From NCBI GenBank assembly GCA_046498385.1, contig JAWOAU010000099.1:1-43885 (forward strand): a stretch of DNA of 43,885 nucleotides, written 5' to 3'. A program made the translations under genes and the position numbers. The notes under the pieces are model-generated. The model was not told the DNA's origin. It saw nothing but the letters and a program-made list of their open reading frames with translations, and did not search any database. The DNA comes from Halarchaeoplasma sp046498385. Lineage in GTDB: Archaea; Thermoplasmatota; Thermoplasmata; Halarchaeoplasmatales; Halarchaeoplasmataceae. Shown here one piece after another: positions 1 through 8,433 of the stretch. How positions within the stretch are numbered: position 1 is the stretch's first letter; each line of letters opens with the position of its first letter.

Positions 1-299
1 ATCAGATATTTCAATACAGAATCCGTGTCCCCTTTCTTGTGGAAGGTTATGCCAGATTTTGTGGTATAAAATCCATATTTATCTGACATCTCTTTGAGGA
101 ACTTCTTCGAGATAAAATATCCGTGGCGATGTGTGATCGACGGTATTATCATTCCTCGAAAGTATGTTGGGATGTAGTTCTCATGTTTAGAATCAATCGC
201 TCGGAAAAACGCTTTCCGAGAGATGATTCCTTCTCTGTTGATCTTACGCAAAAGCCTTTTATATCTGATAGGTGCTTTTCTTCTTTGCATTTGAAACAT
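1..299 (-). CDS. Partial hypothetical protein, C-terminus beyond the left edge
   Basis: An open frame enters from the left edge and reads on the minus strand for 99 codons without a stop. It is basic (MFQMQRRKAPIRYKRLLRKI at the N-terminus), with many Lys, Arg and aromatic residues, and I recognise no domain. I start it at the ATG at 299. A second ATG follows three codons later, and the frame stays open upstream with a possible GTG near 345. There is no good Shine-Dalgarno sequence. The composition and the length of open frame suggest a real gene, but the function is unknown and only the N-terminal part is present. Confidence 0.5.
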   Translation of the reverse strand, partial: MFQMQRRKAPIRYKRLLRKINREGIISRKAFFRAIDSKHENYIPTYFRGMIIPSITHRHGYFISKKFLKEMSDKYGFYTTKSGITFHKKGDTDSVLKYL

Positions 300-467
300 G
301 TGGGTAATGGAAACGGGGTTTAAAAACCCCTCGTTCCAACCCACATAATACTTATAACCTTGCAAGCATTCTACACCCTAATAATACTAGAACGAACACC
401 CGTAGGCATTCTCGGATTGACATCCCTGCACAAAACAGATTAACTTCATCATGGATTGACACCTTAG

Positions 468-1406
468 ATGGATATAAAAATTCGAAAACTTGGTAAGAAG
501 TATTTGAACGATGCGGCGGAAATTACCTGGAATACATATATTCGGGAAAAGGAGGCAGTTCCATGTCTGCCTATGAAGCAAGATTACAGAGATGAATTCC
601 GGGAGCGACTCACGGATTTATTTACCGAAGGTACCGGTGTGGTTGCCATCTCAGATAACAGACTGGTGGGATTTCTCGGCGGCTACGAGGTCAAGGAGCT
701 TCTAGGAACACGGACTGGGGTGTACTGTCCGGTATACGGACATGGTGCCCCATGCTCGAATAGGGAATATGTCTACCAGAAGATGTACATGCATGCTGCG
801 GAACTATGGGTGAAAAAAGAGATGTTCGATCATCTTGTAACCGTGTACGCACACGATGAGGAAGTTGTGGATACGTGGTTTTGGATGGGTTTCGGTCTTC
901 GCGGTGTGGATGCCATATGTGAAGTGTCCGTTAACCATGAAAAGAACTTCGATATAGTAAAAGCGGATATGGACGATATAAGCGGTTTGGCGGAACTACA
1001 TAGAAAACACAATCTTTACTACAGAAACTCACCGATTTTCATGCCAAGCAAAGATGAGGACCCTATCAAAGATCTAGGTGATTGGCTGAAAAATAAAGAC
1101 CATCACCTATGGATGGCTTATAACGATGAAAAACCCCTTGGCTACATAAGAATTCAACCCTCTGGTGAGTCATTGTTCTCAAGGCATCCGGACATGATGA
1201 ACATAACTGGTGCCTACGTGGACGAAAGTTACAGAAGATCAGGAATAGGTCGGGAATTGTTGAACGAGGTCCAAAGGTGGCTTCAAGAGTACGGCTATTC
1301 ACTGCTGGGTGTGGATTTTGAATCCATCAACCCTACCGGTAGCAACTTTTGGCGTAAATATTTTACACCTTACACATACAGTTTGTCGAGATGCATCTGG
1401 GGTTAA
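468..1406 (+). CDS. Tandem GNAT-family N-acetyltransferase
   Basis: This 312-residue protein has two GNAT-like halves. The C-terminal half (about 155-312) carries the acetyl-CoA-binding motif A (YRRSGIGRELL, about residues 255-265) followed by the helix and the GVDFESINPTGSNFW strand typical of GNAT motif B. The N-terminal half (1-150) has the GNAT strand pattern (VVAISDNRLVGFLGGYEV) but no clear R/Q-x-x-G-x-G/A loop, so it is probably a degenerate, non-catalytic copy. GNAT proteins transfer an acetyl group from acetyl-CoA to an amine; the substrate here cannot be told. The gene stands alone, converging on ligA 103 bp away. No strong TATA box or ribosome site fixes the start, so the first ATG is used. 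Confidence 0.85.
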   Translation: MDIKIRKLGKKYLNDAAEITWNTYIREKEAVPCLPMKQDYRDEFRERLTDLFTEGTGVVAISDNRLVGFLGGYEVKELLGTRTGVYCPVYGHGAPCSNREYVYQKMYMHAAELWVKKEMFDHLVTVYAHDEEVVDTWFWMGFGLRGVDAICEVSVNHEKNFDIVKADMDDISGLAELHRKHNLYYRNSPIFMPSKDEDPIKDLGDWLKNKDHHLWMAYNDEKPLGYIRIQPSGESLFSRHPDMMNITGAYVDESYRRSGIGRELLNEVQRWLQEYGYSLLGVDFESINPTGSNFWRKYFTPYTYSLSRCIWG

Positions 1407-1509
1407 CTTCCGTGGAGTAAGTTACGGACATATTAAGTACGTTCCCGACAGGACCTTTGGATAAATGATAAGGATGTGCCGAATTGTCATCCCATATTGA
1501 AACGGAAGT

Positions 1510-3534
1510 TCATGACGGCAGCTTTTTCTCTTCCATCATTTCCCTGAATTCATCTTCCTTTATGATGGTGGTACCTTGTTCCCTAGCTTTATCCAGTTTG
1601 GAGCCCGGGTTATCACCTACTACTAAGTAGTCCGTAGCACCACTGACGACAGATGTAACCCTGCCTCCGTACTTTTGTATCAACTTCCCTGCTTCGTCCC
1701 TCGTAAAATTCTCCAGAGCACCGGTGAGTACGAACTTTTTACTCTCCAGGAAACGGTCTACATCCTCACCCCCTTCAGATTCCATCTTCACTCCTGCTTT
1801 TTTTAATTCTTCTATCATCTTACGGTTATTTTCTTCCTGGAAAAAGGATACAATGCTTTCGGCGATCTTCGGTCCTATCTCTTCGATCTCTTTTAGTTCC
1901 TCCCGATCTGCCTCTATTATATCATCCATGGAGTCATAATGGGATGCTAGAACATCTGCTACATGACTGCCGACGTACTTTATGCCCAACCCGAAGATAA
2001 CCCGTTCCAGTCCCTGTTCCTTACTATCTTCGATGGCTTTCAAAATGTTCCTGGTGGATCTTTCAGCCATCCTTTCAACGCTATTGAGCTGGATCTTACC
2101 GAGTTTGTAGAGGTCGGACATACTGTTCACCGATTTCTTCTCAACCAGCTTACTCAGTAATTTAGGCCCCATCCCCTCGATATCCATGGCACTCCTACCA
2201 CACCAGTGTTCTAACCTCTGTTTCACCTGTGCAGGACACTGGGCGTTGACACATCTTCGAGCCACTTCTTCGCCGAATCTTTTCGCATCGCTACCGCATA
2301 CCGGGCACTCCCTGGGAAACTCGAACCGCTTTTCAGACCCATCTCTTTTTTCTCGGACCACCTTGACCACCTGTGGAATTATCTCTCCCGCTTTCTCCAC
2401 AAGAACTGTATCGCCGATACGCACATCCTTTCTCTCGAGCTCGTCCTCGTTATGTAAAGATGCCCTCTGCACCTCCGTACCGGAGAGCGGTACCGGCTCC
2501 AGTACCGCAATAGGTGTAAGCTTTCCAGTCCTTCCAACCTGCACCTCTATGTCCTTTACCTTTGTGGTTTTTCTCACGGCTGGGTACTTGTATGCTATAG
2601 CCCAACGTGGACTTTTAGAGGTTGCCCCCAGTTTACTCTGAGCATCTAGGTTATTAACCTTAACCACCATCCCGTCTATCTCGTAGTTTAATTTTTCTTT
2701 TTTCTCTTCCCACTCATCTATGTGATCTATGACCTCATCTATTCCCTTCAATTTAGAGATATGCTCATTGATCTTGAAACCCGCTTTTTTCATCTCTTCC
2801 ATGGTTTCCCAGTGAGTTTCAAACTCATTTTTTTCGTGATAGCTGAGTGTGTAGATGAATATATCGAGAGGGCGAGATGCGGCCACTTTCGGGTCCTTGT
2901 TTCTCACCGTACCGGCTGCCGCATTTCTGGGATTTGCAAAGGGTTCTTCACCCTTCTCAACCCTACACTTATTCATCTCGTCGAATTCACTACGGGGCAT
3001 GTAAACTTCCCCCCTCACCTCCACCTTTGATAGTGAAGTCTCTTTATTCAATCTCAGAGGGATCGAGTGTATGGTTTTCAGATTCGGAGTTATATCCTCC
3101 CCTTGCTCACCGTCTCCTCTGGTAGCTCCTCTTCTGAACGTTTTATCTTCATAATAGAGAGCAACTCCCAGGCCATCGTTCTTGGGCTCCACCACGTATT
3201 CGATTTCATCAACGTCCAGCCCTCTTCGAACTCTTCCATCGAATTCCTTCAATTCATCATGGTTGTATGTGTTATCCAAGCTGAGCATCTTAGACAGATG
3301 TTCCACGGTTTCGAACTCTTCTATCTCTAAGGAGGGAACACGCTGGGTCGGAGAATCGGGGGTGATCAATTCAGGATATCGTTCTTCGATCTCTTCCAGC
3401 TCTTTTACCAGCATATCGTACTCGTGATCACTGATTACCGGATCATCCAAAACATAGTAACGATGATCATGATATCGTATCTCCTCTCTCAACTCCTCAG
3501 CCCGTTTTTTCGCTTCTTCCTTTTGATTCATCAT
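1510..3534 (-). CDS. ligA: NAD-dependent DNA ligase LigA
   Basis: This is a full-length (674 aa) bacterial-type ligase that seals nicks using NAD+. In order: the Ia NMN-binding domain with YHDHRYYVLDDPVISDHEYD (21-40); the adenylation motif KxDG as EPKNDG with nucleophile Lys118; the conserved RGATRGDG segment; an OB fold; a four-cysteine zinc finger (Cys410, 413, 428, 433); helix-hairpin-helix repeats (about 440-565); and a C-terminal BRCT domain (about 595-665). Most archaea use ATP-dependent ligases, so LigA points to transfer from bacteria, as known in haloarchaea. Its ATG overlaps the polX stop codon in an ATGA, which implies translational coupling and joint use in gap repair. All catalytic residues I can check are present. 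Confidence 0.97.
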   Translation of the reverse strand: MMNQKEEAKKRAEELREEIRYHDHRYYVLDDPVISDHEYDMLVKELEEIEERYPELITPDSPTQRVPSLEIEEFETVEHLSKMLSLDNTYNHDELKEFDGRVRRGLDVDEIEYVVEPKNDGLGVALYYEDKTFRRGATRGDGEQGEDITPNLKTIHSIPLRLNKETSLSKVEVRGEVYMPRSEFDEMNKCRVEKGEEPFANPRNAAAGTVRNKDPKVAASRPLDIFIYTLSYHEKNEFETHWETMEEMKKAGFKINEHISKLKGIDEVIDHIDEWEEKKEKLNYEIDGMVVKVNNLDAQSKLGATSKSPRWAIAYKYPAVRKTTKVKDIEVQVGRTGKLTPIAVLEPVPLSGTEVQRASLHNEDELERKDVRIGDTVLVEKAGEIIPQVVKVVREKRDGSEKRFEFPRECPVCGSDAKRFGEEVARRCVNAQCPAQVKQRLEHWCGRSAMDIEGMGPKLLSKLVEKKSVNSMSDLYKLGKIQLNSVERMAERSTRNILKAIEDSKEQGLERVIFGLGIKYVGSHVADVLASHYDSMDDIIEADREELKEIEEIGPKIAESIVSFFQEENNRKMIEELKKAGVKMESEGGEDVDRFLESKKFVLTGALENFTRDEAGKLIQKYGGRVTSVVSGATDYLVVGDNPGSKLDKAREQGTTIIKEDEFREMMEEKKLPS

Positions 3535-5228
3535 TCTACCCCGATATACTTCATCAGATCATCGATGCCCTTCGTATTGAGCAGGTTTTCTTTTTCTAAC
3601 CATGCTCTACGTGCCACTCCGACTCCGTACTTCATGAAATGCAGATGTTGTAAACCGTGGGCATCTGTTCCCAGAGAAATCGTAACCCCTCTTTCCATGG
3701 CTTCACGTGCATCTAGGGAATCCAGATCTAAACGCTGAGGAAAGGCATTTATCTCAAGGGCAACATCGTAGTCCACGGCTGCATCTATCACCTTTGTCAG
3801 ATTTATCTCATAAGGTTCTCGCTCGCCTATCTTCTTACCGGTCGGGTGGGCGAATATATCAACCAAGCCCGTGCTGAATGCATCGATTATACGTTCGGTT
3901 TGAACCTCTGAACTTAAGCTGAAGTTGGAATGGACCGCTGCCAGTACCAAGTCGAGATGTTCCAACGTATCCGTTTGTAGATCCAGTGAACCGTCCTTGA
4001 GTATATCCACCTCCATACCAGCCAGTACGGTGAGATCCAGCTCCTTGTTCGCTTGGTCGATCTCCTCTTGTCTCGAAACCACTTCTTCCTCGTTCAAACC
4101 TCCAGCCACGCTCAGACTTTGGGTGTGGTCTGTAATCGCTATGTAATCGTAGCCCATATCCTGAGCCTCTTCAGCCATCTCCATTATAGTATTCTGTCCA
4201 TCGCTCCAGTTAGAGTGCATCTGTAAGTCGCCTTTTATATCTTCCAGTGTTATCAGTTCCGGCAGCTTCCCCTCCTTGGAAGCGTCGATCTCACCACGAT
4301 CCTCTCTGAGCTCTGGCGGTATCCAGTTCATACCGAGTGCCTCGTATATACCTTCCTCACTCTCACCCGCTACCGCCTTTTTCTCCTCGAACAGACCGTA
4401 CTCGTTGAGTTTATAACCCTTTTCGATAGCGATCTGTCTGACCTTTACGTTGTGTTCCTTGGAACCAGTGAAGTACTGAAGGGCCGCGCCGAAGTTTTCT
4501 TTTTCAACCACCCTTAGATCCGCCTGAATACCGTTTTCAAATAGTATGCTGGTTTTGGTATCACCTCTCATGAGTACTTCGTTGATATTCGGATGAGATA
4601 CGAAGGCATCCATTATCTCATGGGGCTCTCCGGTGGTTAAAATATCTATGTCGCCTATAGTCTCTTTCCATCTCCTCAGACTGCCGGCCTTTTCAAGTCG
4701 TTCCGCCGCAGACTCTAAAAGCTCGATCAGTTCATCAGCCAGCGGCACAATTTCGTTCATAAGGTGCCTTCCTGAGACCTTGTCTAGCATGTTTATACCG
4801 TTGAGTATTTTCTCTTCGGTCTTGGCACCGAAGCCTTCCAGTTCCCGTATCCTTTTTTCTTCCACCGCAGTCTTTAGCTCCGTCAGATCGGTTATATCCA
4901 GCTCTTCGTACATCTGTTTGGCTTTATTTGGTCCTATGCCGGGCACTCTCATTATATCCAGCAACCCCTCTGGTATTTCCTCTTTGAGGTTATCTAAGTA
5001 TTCAAGAGAACCGGTTTCGATGATCTCGGATATTTTTTCTTCCAGTGCTTTACCTATACCTTCTATATCCCTGAGAGTACCTTCCTCATAGTACGTCAGT
5101 ATATCTTTCTTCATTGAGTCGATGGTACGGGCGGCCTTCTGATATGCACGTGACCTAAATGTATGTCCCTGGAGTTCCAGTAGTTTAGCCACTTCGTAGA
5201 AAATATCTGCTATCTTTTTGTTTATCAA
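3531..5228 (-). CDS. polX: DNA polymerase X with C-terminal PHP domain
   Basis: Family X gap-filling DNA polymerase fused to a PHP phosphoesterase. An N-terminal helical 8-kDa-like region with HhH motifs (about 1-150) is followed by the nucleotidyltransferase signature GSLRRWKETIGDIDIL with the paired catalytic aspartates, and a third Asp in IQADLRVV. The PHP domain from about residue 340 has the metal-binding motifs DLQMHSNWSDG, ITDHTQS, AGMEVDI, AAVHSN, FAHPTG and LGTDAHG, so 3'-5' exonuclease or phosphatase activity is expected. The longest frame opens at a GTG at 5237, but that GTG lies inside a good ribosome site (GAGGTG) placed six bases before a TTG at 5228; I prefer the TTG. It is cotranscribed with ligA. 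Confidence 0.95.
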   Translation of the reverse strand: MINKKIADIFYEVAKLLELQGHTFRSRAYQKAARTIDSMKKDILTYYEEGTLRDIEGIGKALEEKISEIIETGSLEYLDNLKEEIPEGLLDIMRVPGIGPNKAKQMYEELDITDLTELKTAVEEKRIRELEGFGAKTEEKILNGINMLDKVSGRHLMNEIVPLADELIELLESAAERLEKAGSLRRWKETIGDIDILTTGEPHEIMDAFVSHPNINEVLMRGDTKTSILFENGIQADLRVVEKENFGAALQYFTGSKEHNVKVRQIAIEKGYKLNEYGLFEEKKAVAGESEEGIYEALGMNWIPPELREDRGEIDASKEGKLPELITLEDIKGDLQMHSNWSDGQNTIMEMAEEAQDMGYDYIAITDHTQSLSVAGGLNEEEVVSRQEEIDQANKELDLTVLAGMEVDILKDGSLDLQTDTLEHLDLVLAAVHSNFSLSSEVQTERIIDAFSTGLVDIFAHPTGKKIGEREPYEINLTKVIDAAVDYDVALEINAFPQRLDLDSLDAREAMERGVTISLGTDAHGLQHLHFMKYGVGVARRAWLEKENLLNTKGIDDLMKYIGVE

Positions 5229-5237
5229 ATTATTCAC

Positions 5238-5662
5238 CTCTTAATGATTTTCATATATGGCCCCTGATGACGTCGGTATACTTTACACATGTTTTCACTT
5301 TGATCCTGCTGGGCAGTCCGCGCTTCTCTTGTATATCCCGGTCGGTATTGTTCGAAGTTCCAGCAAGTTATCAAAATAAACCAAGGATTATATGCTTTTC
5401 CATGCTCGAACCTTTCAAATTATAGCGGAAAACACAATTTCTTTACAATTCGTTGAGCCCCGTACCTATCGGGTCAGCCTCTGCCTGCAAGATGTTCATC
5501 TCGGCATTAGGATATTTCTGTTCCTTATCTAGATAACCCGTCAAAGCAATTGCGGATAAAAAACAAGGCATACCGCTGCGAACATGAAGATATTCTCTCC
5601 GAATCCCTCTCCCATTTTCAATATGTTCACAGATAATATACATTATTGTACAGCCCAGAACA
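5238..5662. other. 425-bp gap with a possible frameshifted small membrane-protein remnant
   Basis: This gap lies between the lhr stop and the polX start, so polX probably has its own promoter here. On the minus strand the frame from an ATG at 5615 encodes a hydrophobic stretch (NIFMFAAVCLVFYPQLL). A neighbouring frame then continues with a protein-like tail (TGYLDKEQKYPNAEMNIL) ending at a stop near 5443. This could be a small single-span membrane protein broken by one frameshift. No ribosome site or clear RNA is visible. Confidence 0.25.
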
Positions 5663-8419
5663 TCAGTCCCAGAATCGCTTGGTCCTTGCATACTGTATCT
5701 CTGCTCTGAGAAGGGCCTTCAGGAATTCAAAATCATCCCGGTGCTGTTTAGCTAAAATCCTAGCCGCCTTACCGTGCCCGACCCCTCGTGCAGCAAGTGC
5801 CAGTGCGGCCCGATGCTTATATACCCTAGCTAGATTCGCCAGCTTGTAGAACTCTCGAAGAGTTTTTTTTTCCTGGGACGACATCTTATCCGTTGGCTTT
5901 TTTAGTATGGATGAATCATGATACCTGCTCAGGGGAGCGACCATGGACGAACCACACACCATACAGCGCGGCTTACGGATATCCTTTACCATCCGCCTTC
6001 TTCCACTTCTGCATTTCATACACTTTAGATAAAGGGTTTCTGACTCAAGCCGTTCTCTGAAGGAATCCAAGACCGCCCGGCTTACCCTGCTGGTATCCAT
6101 CAATTCCATATGCTTCTCTAAGCCTGCTTCTCCCATAGGTGATAAACCCGAAAGCGATGTGATCACCTCTATTTCTCCCCCTTGAATTCTTTGCATCACC
6201 TTTTCGGTTGACACAATATCCAGATTATCCCTGAATACCTTGTCTAAAGCCTCTTGATACATAGGTGTATTTTCAAAGGTCTCCATCAAGGGGTCCAGTG
6301 AAAGAGAGCGGTAATCGACATCTTTCCTTACGGCTCCGAACTTTTTTGCAACGTGTAAAAATCTCCATCTGAAAAAAGAAGACCGTTTTATCGCCTTCCT
6401 AAGTAATCCTTCCAAATGAAGGGGATCGGTTTCTGTTAATATCTCCTCGATCATCGAGGGAGGGGCCCTCCGCGGGAGCTTTATCATTATGCGGTAGGGG
6501 TCGGTATGTACGGCAACACTTTCTCCCAAACGGGCGGAGAGTAACGCGGCTATCAAACGTCCAAACGTTTCGTTAACTTTGCTTCCGAAGCATCCGTTGA
6601 CCACTGCGGTATCCGCCTGCATCTCTATCACTATCTGCGTCGCCGTGGCTCTAGGTAAGTCTTTTTGAGAATCCAGGTATTCTTGAAACTGTTTTTTTGC
6701 ATCCTTATCTACGAACTCGTAATCTTCGACACCTTTTTCCCTCAACCCTCCGACGTTTTGAGAAACCTCAAATGGAACTGGAATATCCTCACCCGACCAA
6801 TCCGGTATTCGTCCTAAATCTGCCACAGGTTGAGCTATAACGGATTCCTCCTCGATATCTATTACCTTCCAAGCTTTTCCCTGAAGCGTGACAACCCCTC
6901 CAAGTTCTATATTGCTGGCAACGAAACTTTCATCCAGTGTTCCAACTATCGCGTTCTTTGATATATCCTTTAATAGAAAGGTTTTCTCATCAGGTATCAT
7001 GGATATGTTATCGTAGAAATATCTTAGTGACGAACGACGCTTACCCAGGGTTTCCTCTTCCTTCCAAATGACCCTTATCTCAGCAAGCTGTTCCACCATA
7101 TCACCATACTCATTCCATGATAGGTCTCGGAATGGATAAGCTCTCTTTGCCATCTTGTAAAAACTCGGCATGTCCACACGGCGCTCGGAGTGGACGGCGG
7201 ATATAAGTTGATTGGATAGAACGCTCATAGGCTTTTCCGGTATCTCCGTAGACTCTAACTCTCTTTTCAGTGTGCGTTCGGCGATCACGGTGGATTCGGC
7301 TATATCGTCCTCTAGTGTGGTGAGCACTACGCCTTTGGAGGTTAGACCGATACTGTGTCCGGAACGCCCCACACGCTGTACCAACCGGGTCACCTGTCGC
7401 GGCGACTGATACTGGATAACAAGGTCGGTCTCACCTAGGTCCAAACCCAATTCCATGGAAGATGTGCATATGATGGCCTTTAGTTCTCCTTCTTTGAAAC
7501 GCTCTTCCACATCCATCCTCGCTTCCTTGGAGAGAGAGCCGTGATGCACACCGATAGGATAATCCGACAGCCATAGGTGAAAGCAGGAGGTCAAAGACTC
7601 GGCGGCATCCCGTGTATTCACGAATATAAGTGTGGAACGATGAGAGTCGATCAATTCCCTGCATACCCTGAGTGTAGCAGCCTTATCAAGCTCGCACCTC
7701 ATAAATTCCGCTAATTTTTTGTCTCCCTTTTTGGGCAAAGGGTGCATTATCCGTATCTCAGTGTCCCCTTGACCTTCTATTTCTACGATACGTCCTTCCC
7801 TGCCCATGCCTACTAGGAATTTCAACACGTTTTCAGGACTCCCTACCGTAGCCGACAGTCCTATCCGCTGGAACTCCTCTCCCTTCAGCTCTACCAATCT
7901 TTCCAAGGCCAAGCTTAACTGGCTGCCCCGCTCGTCGACTGCAAGTTCGTTTAGCTCGTCGACCACTATGTACTCAACGTTCATAAGGCCGGACCTTAGT
8001 TTATGACCGGTAAACATTATTTGAAGTGTTTCAGGCGTAGTTATCAAAACATCCGGGGGATTCCGTGATTGCTTCAACCTCTCCTTCTTGGTAGTATCTC
8101 CGTGGCGGACCGATACCGTAAAGTTAAGCCGCCGAGCAAAGAACTCTATCCTCCTAACCATGTCGCGGTTAAGTGCCCGTAAAGGGGTTATATAAAGTAA
8201 CTTGAAACCCGGGGAATCATCCCGGTTTATCTTTTCCAGCAACGGTAAAAGAGCGGCTTCGGTTTTCCCAACTCCTGTAGGGGCGATGATCAAGGTATTA
8301 TCACCTTCCATTATGAAAGGTATCGCCTCTTGCTGCGCCTGAGTTTCAGATTCTATGCCAAGCTCCTTTAATATCTCTAGTACGTTCTTGGAAAGTAAAT
8401 CAAAGGCGCCCAAATTCAT
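5663..8419 (-). CDS. lhr: Lhr-type superfamily 2 DNA helicase
   Basis: This 918-residue protein matches the archaeal Lhr-core length. The two RecA domains show Walker A APTGVGKT (46-53), motif Ia TPLRALN, motif II as DELN (154-157) instead of the usual DEVH, motif III GLSAT (187-191), and motifs IV-VI including HHGSLSKEARMDVEERFKEG and QRVGRSGHSIG. A winged-helix and Lhr-specific C-terminal region follows, ending with a zinc-ribbon-like pair (CMKC...CMVC). Lhr unwinds DNA and DNA/RNA duplexes 3'-5' and is linked to replication-coupled repair. The gene starts 14 bp after lonB with a GGTGAT site and is probably its operon partner. Confidence 0.93.
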   Translation of the reverse strand: MNLGAFDLLSKNVLEILKELGIESETQAQQEAIPFIMEGDNTLIIAPTGVGKTEAALLPLLEKINRDDSPGFKLLYITPLRALNRDMVRRIEFFARRLNFTVSVRHGDTTKKERLKQSRNPPDVLITTPETLQIMFTGHKLRSGLMNVEYIVVDELNELAVDERGSQLSLALERLVELKGEEFQRIGLSATVGSPENVLKFLVGMGREGRIVEIEGQGDTEIRIMHPLPKKGDKKLAEFMRCELDKAATLRVCRELIDSHRSTLIFVNTRDAAESLTSCFHLWLSDYPIGVHHGSLSKEARMDVEERFKEGELKAIICTSSMELGLDLGETDLVIQYQSPRQVTRLVQRVGRSGHSIGLTSKGVVLTTLEDDIAESTVIAERTLKRELESTEIPEKPMSVLSNQLISAVHSERRVDMPSFYKMAKRAYPFRDLSWNEYGDMVEQLAEIRVIWKEEETLGKRRSSLRYFYDNISMIPDEKTFLLKDISKNAIVGTLDESFVASNIELGGVVTLQGKAWKVIDIEEESVIAQPVADLGRIPDWSGEDIPVPFEVSQNVGGLREKGVEDYEFVDKDAKKQFQEYLDSQKDLPRATATQIVIEMQADTAVVNGCFGSKVNETFGRLIAALLSARLGESVAVHTDPYRIMIKLPRRAPPSMIEEILTETDPLHLEGLLRKAIKRSSFFRWRFLHVAKKFGAVRKDVDYRSLSLDPLMETFENTPMYQEALDKVFRDNLDIVSTEKVMQRIQGGEIEVITSLSGLSPMGEAGLEKHMELMDTSRVSRAVLDSFRERLESETLYLKCMKCRSGRRRMVKDIRKPRCMVCGSSMVAPLSRYHDSSILKKPTDKMSSQEKKTLREFYKLANLARVYKHRAALALAARGVGHGKAARILAKQHRDDFEFLKALLRAEIQYARTKRFWD

Positions 8420-8433
8420 ATCACCATCCGTAA

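Noticed and set aside
316..331. GGGGTTT/AAACCCC inverted repeat as a mobile-element end
   Set aside because: Only seven pairs with a two-base spacer, no partner and no target duplication.
5443..5691. 82-codon minus-strand frame after lhr
   Set aside because: It overlaps the lhr 3' end, has no start signal, and only its last half looks protein-like; treated as a possible remnant, not a gene.
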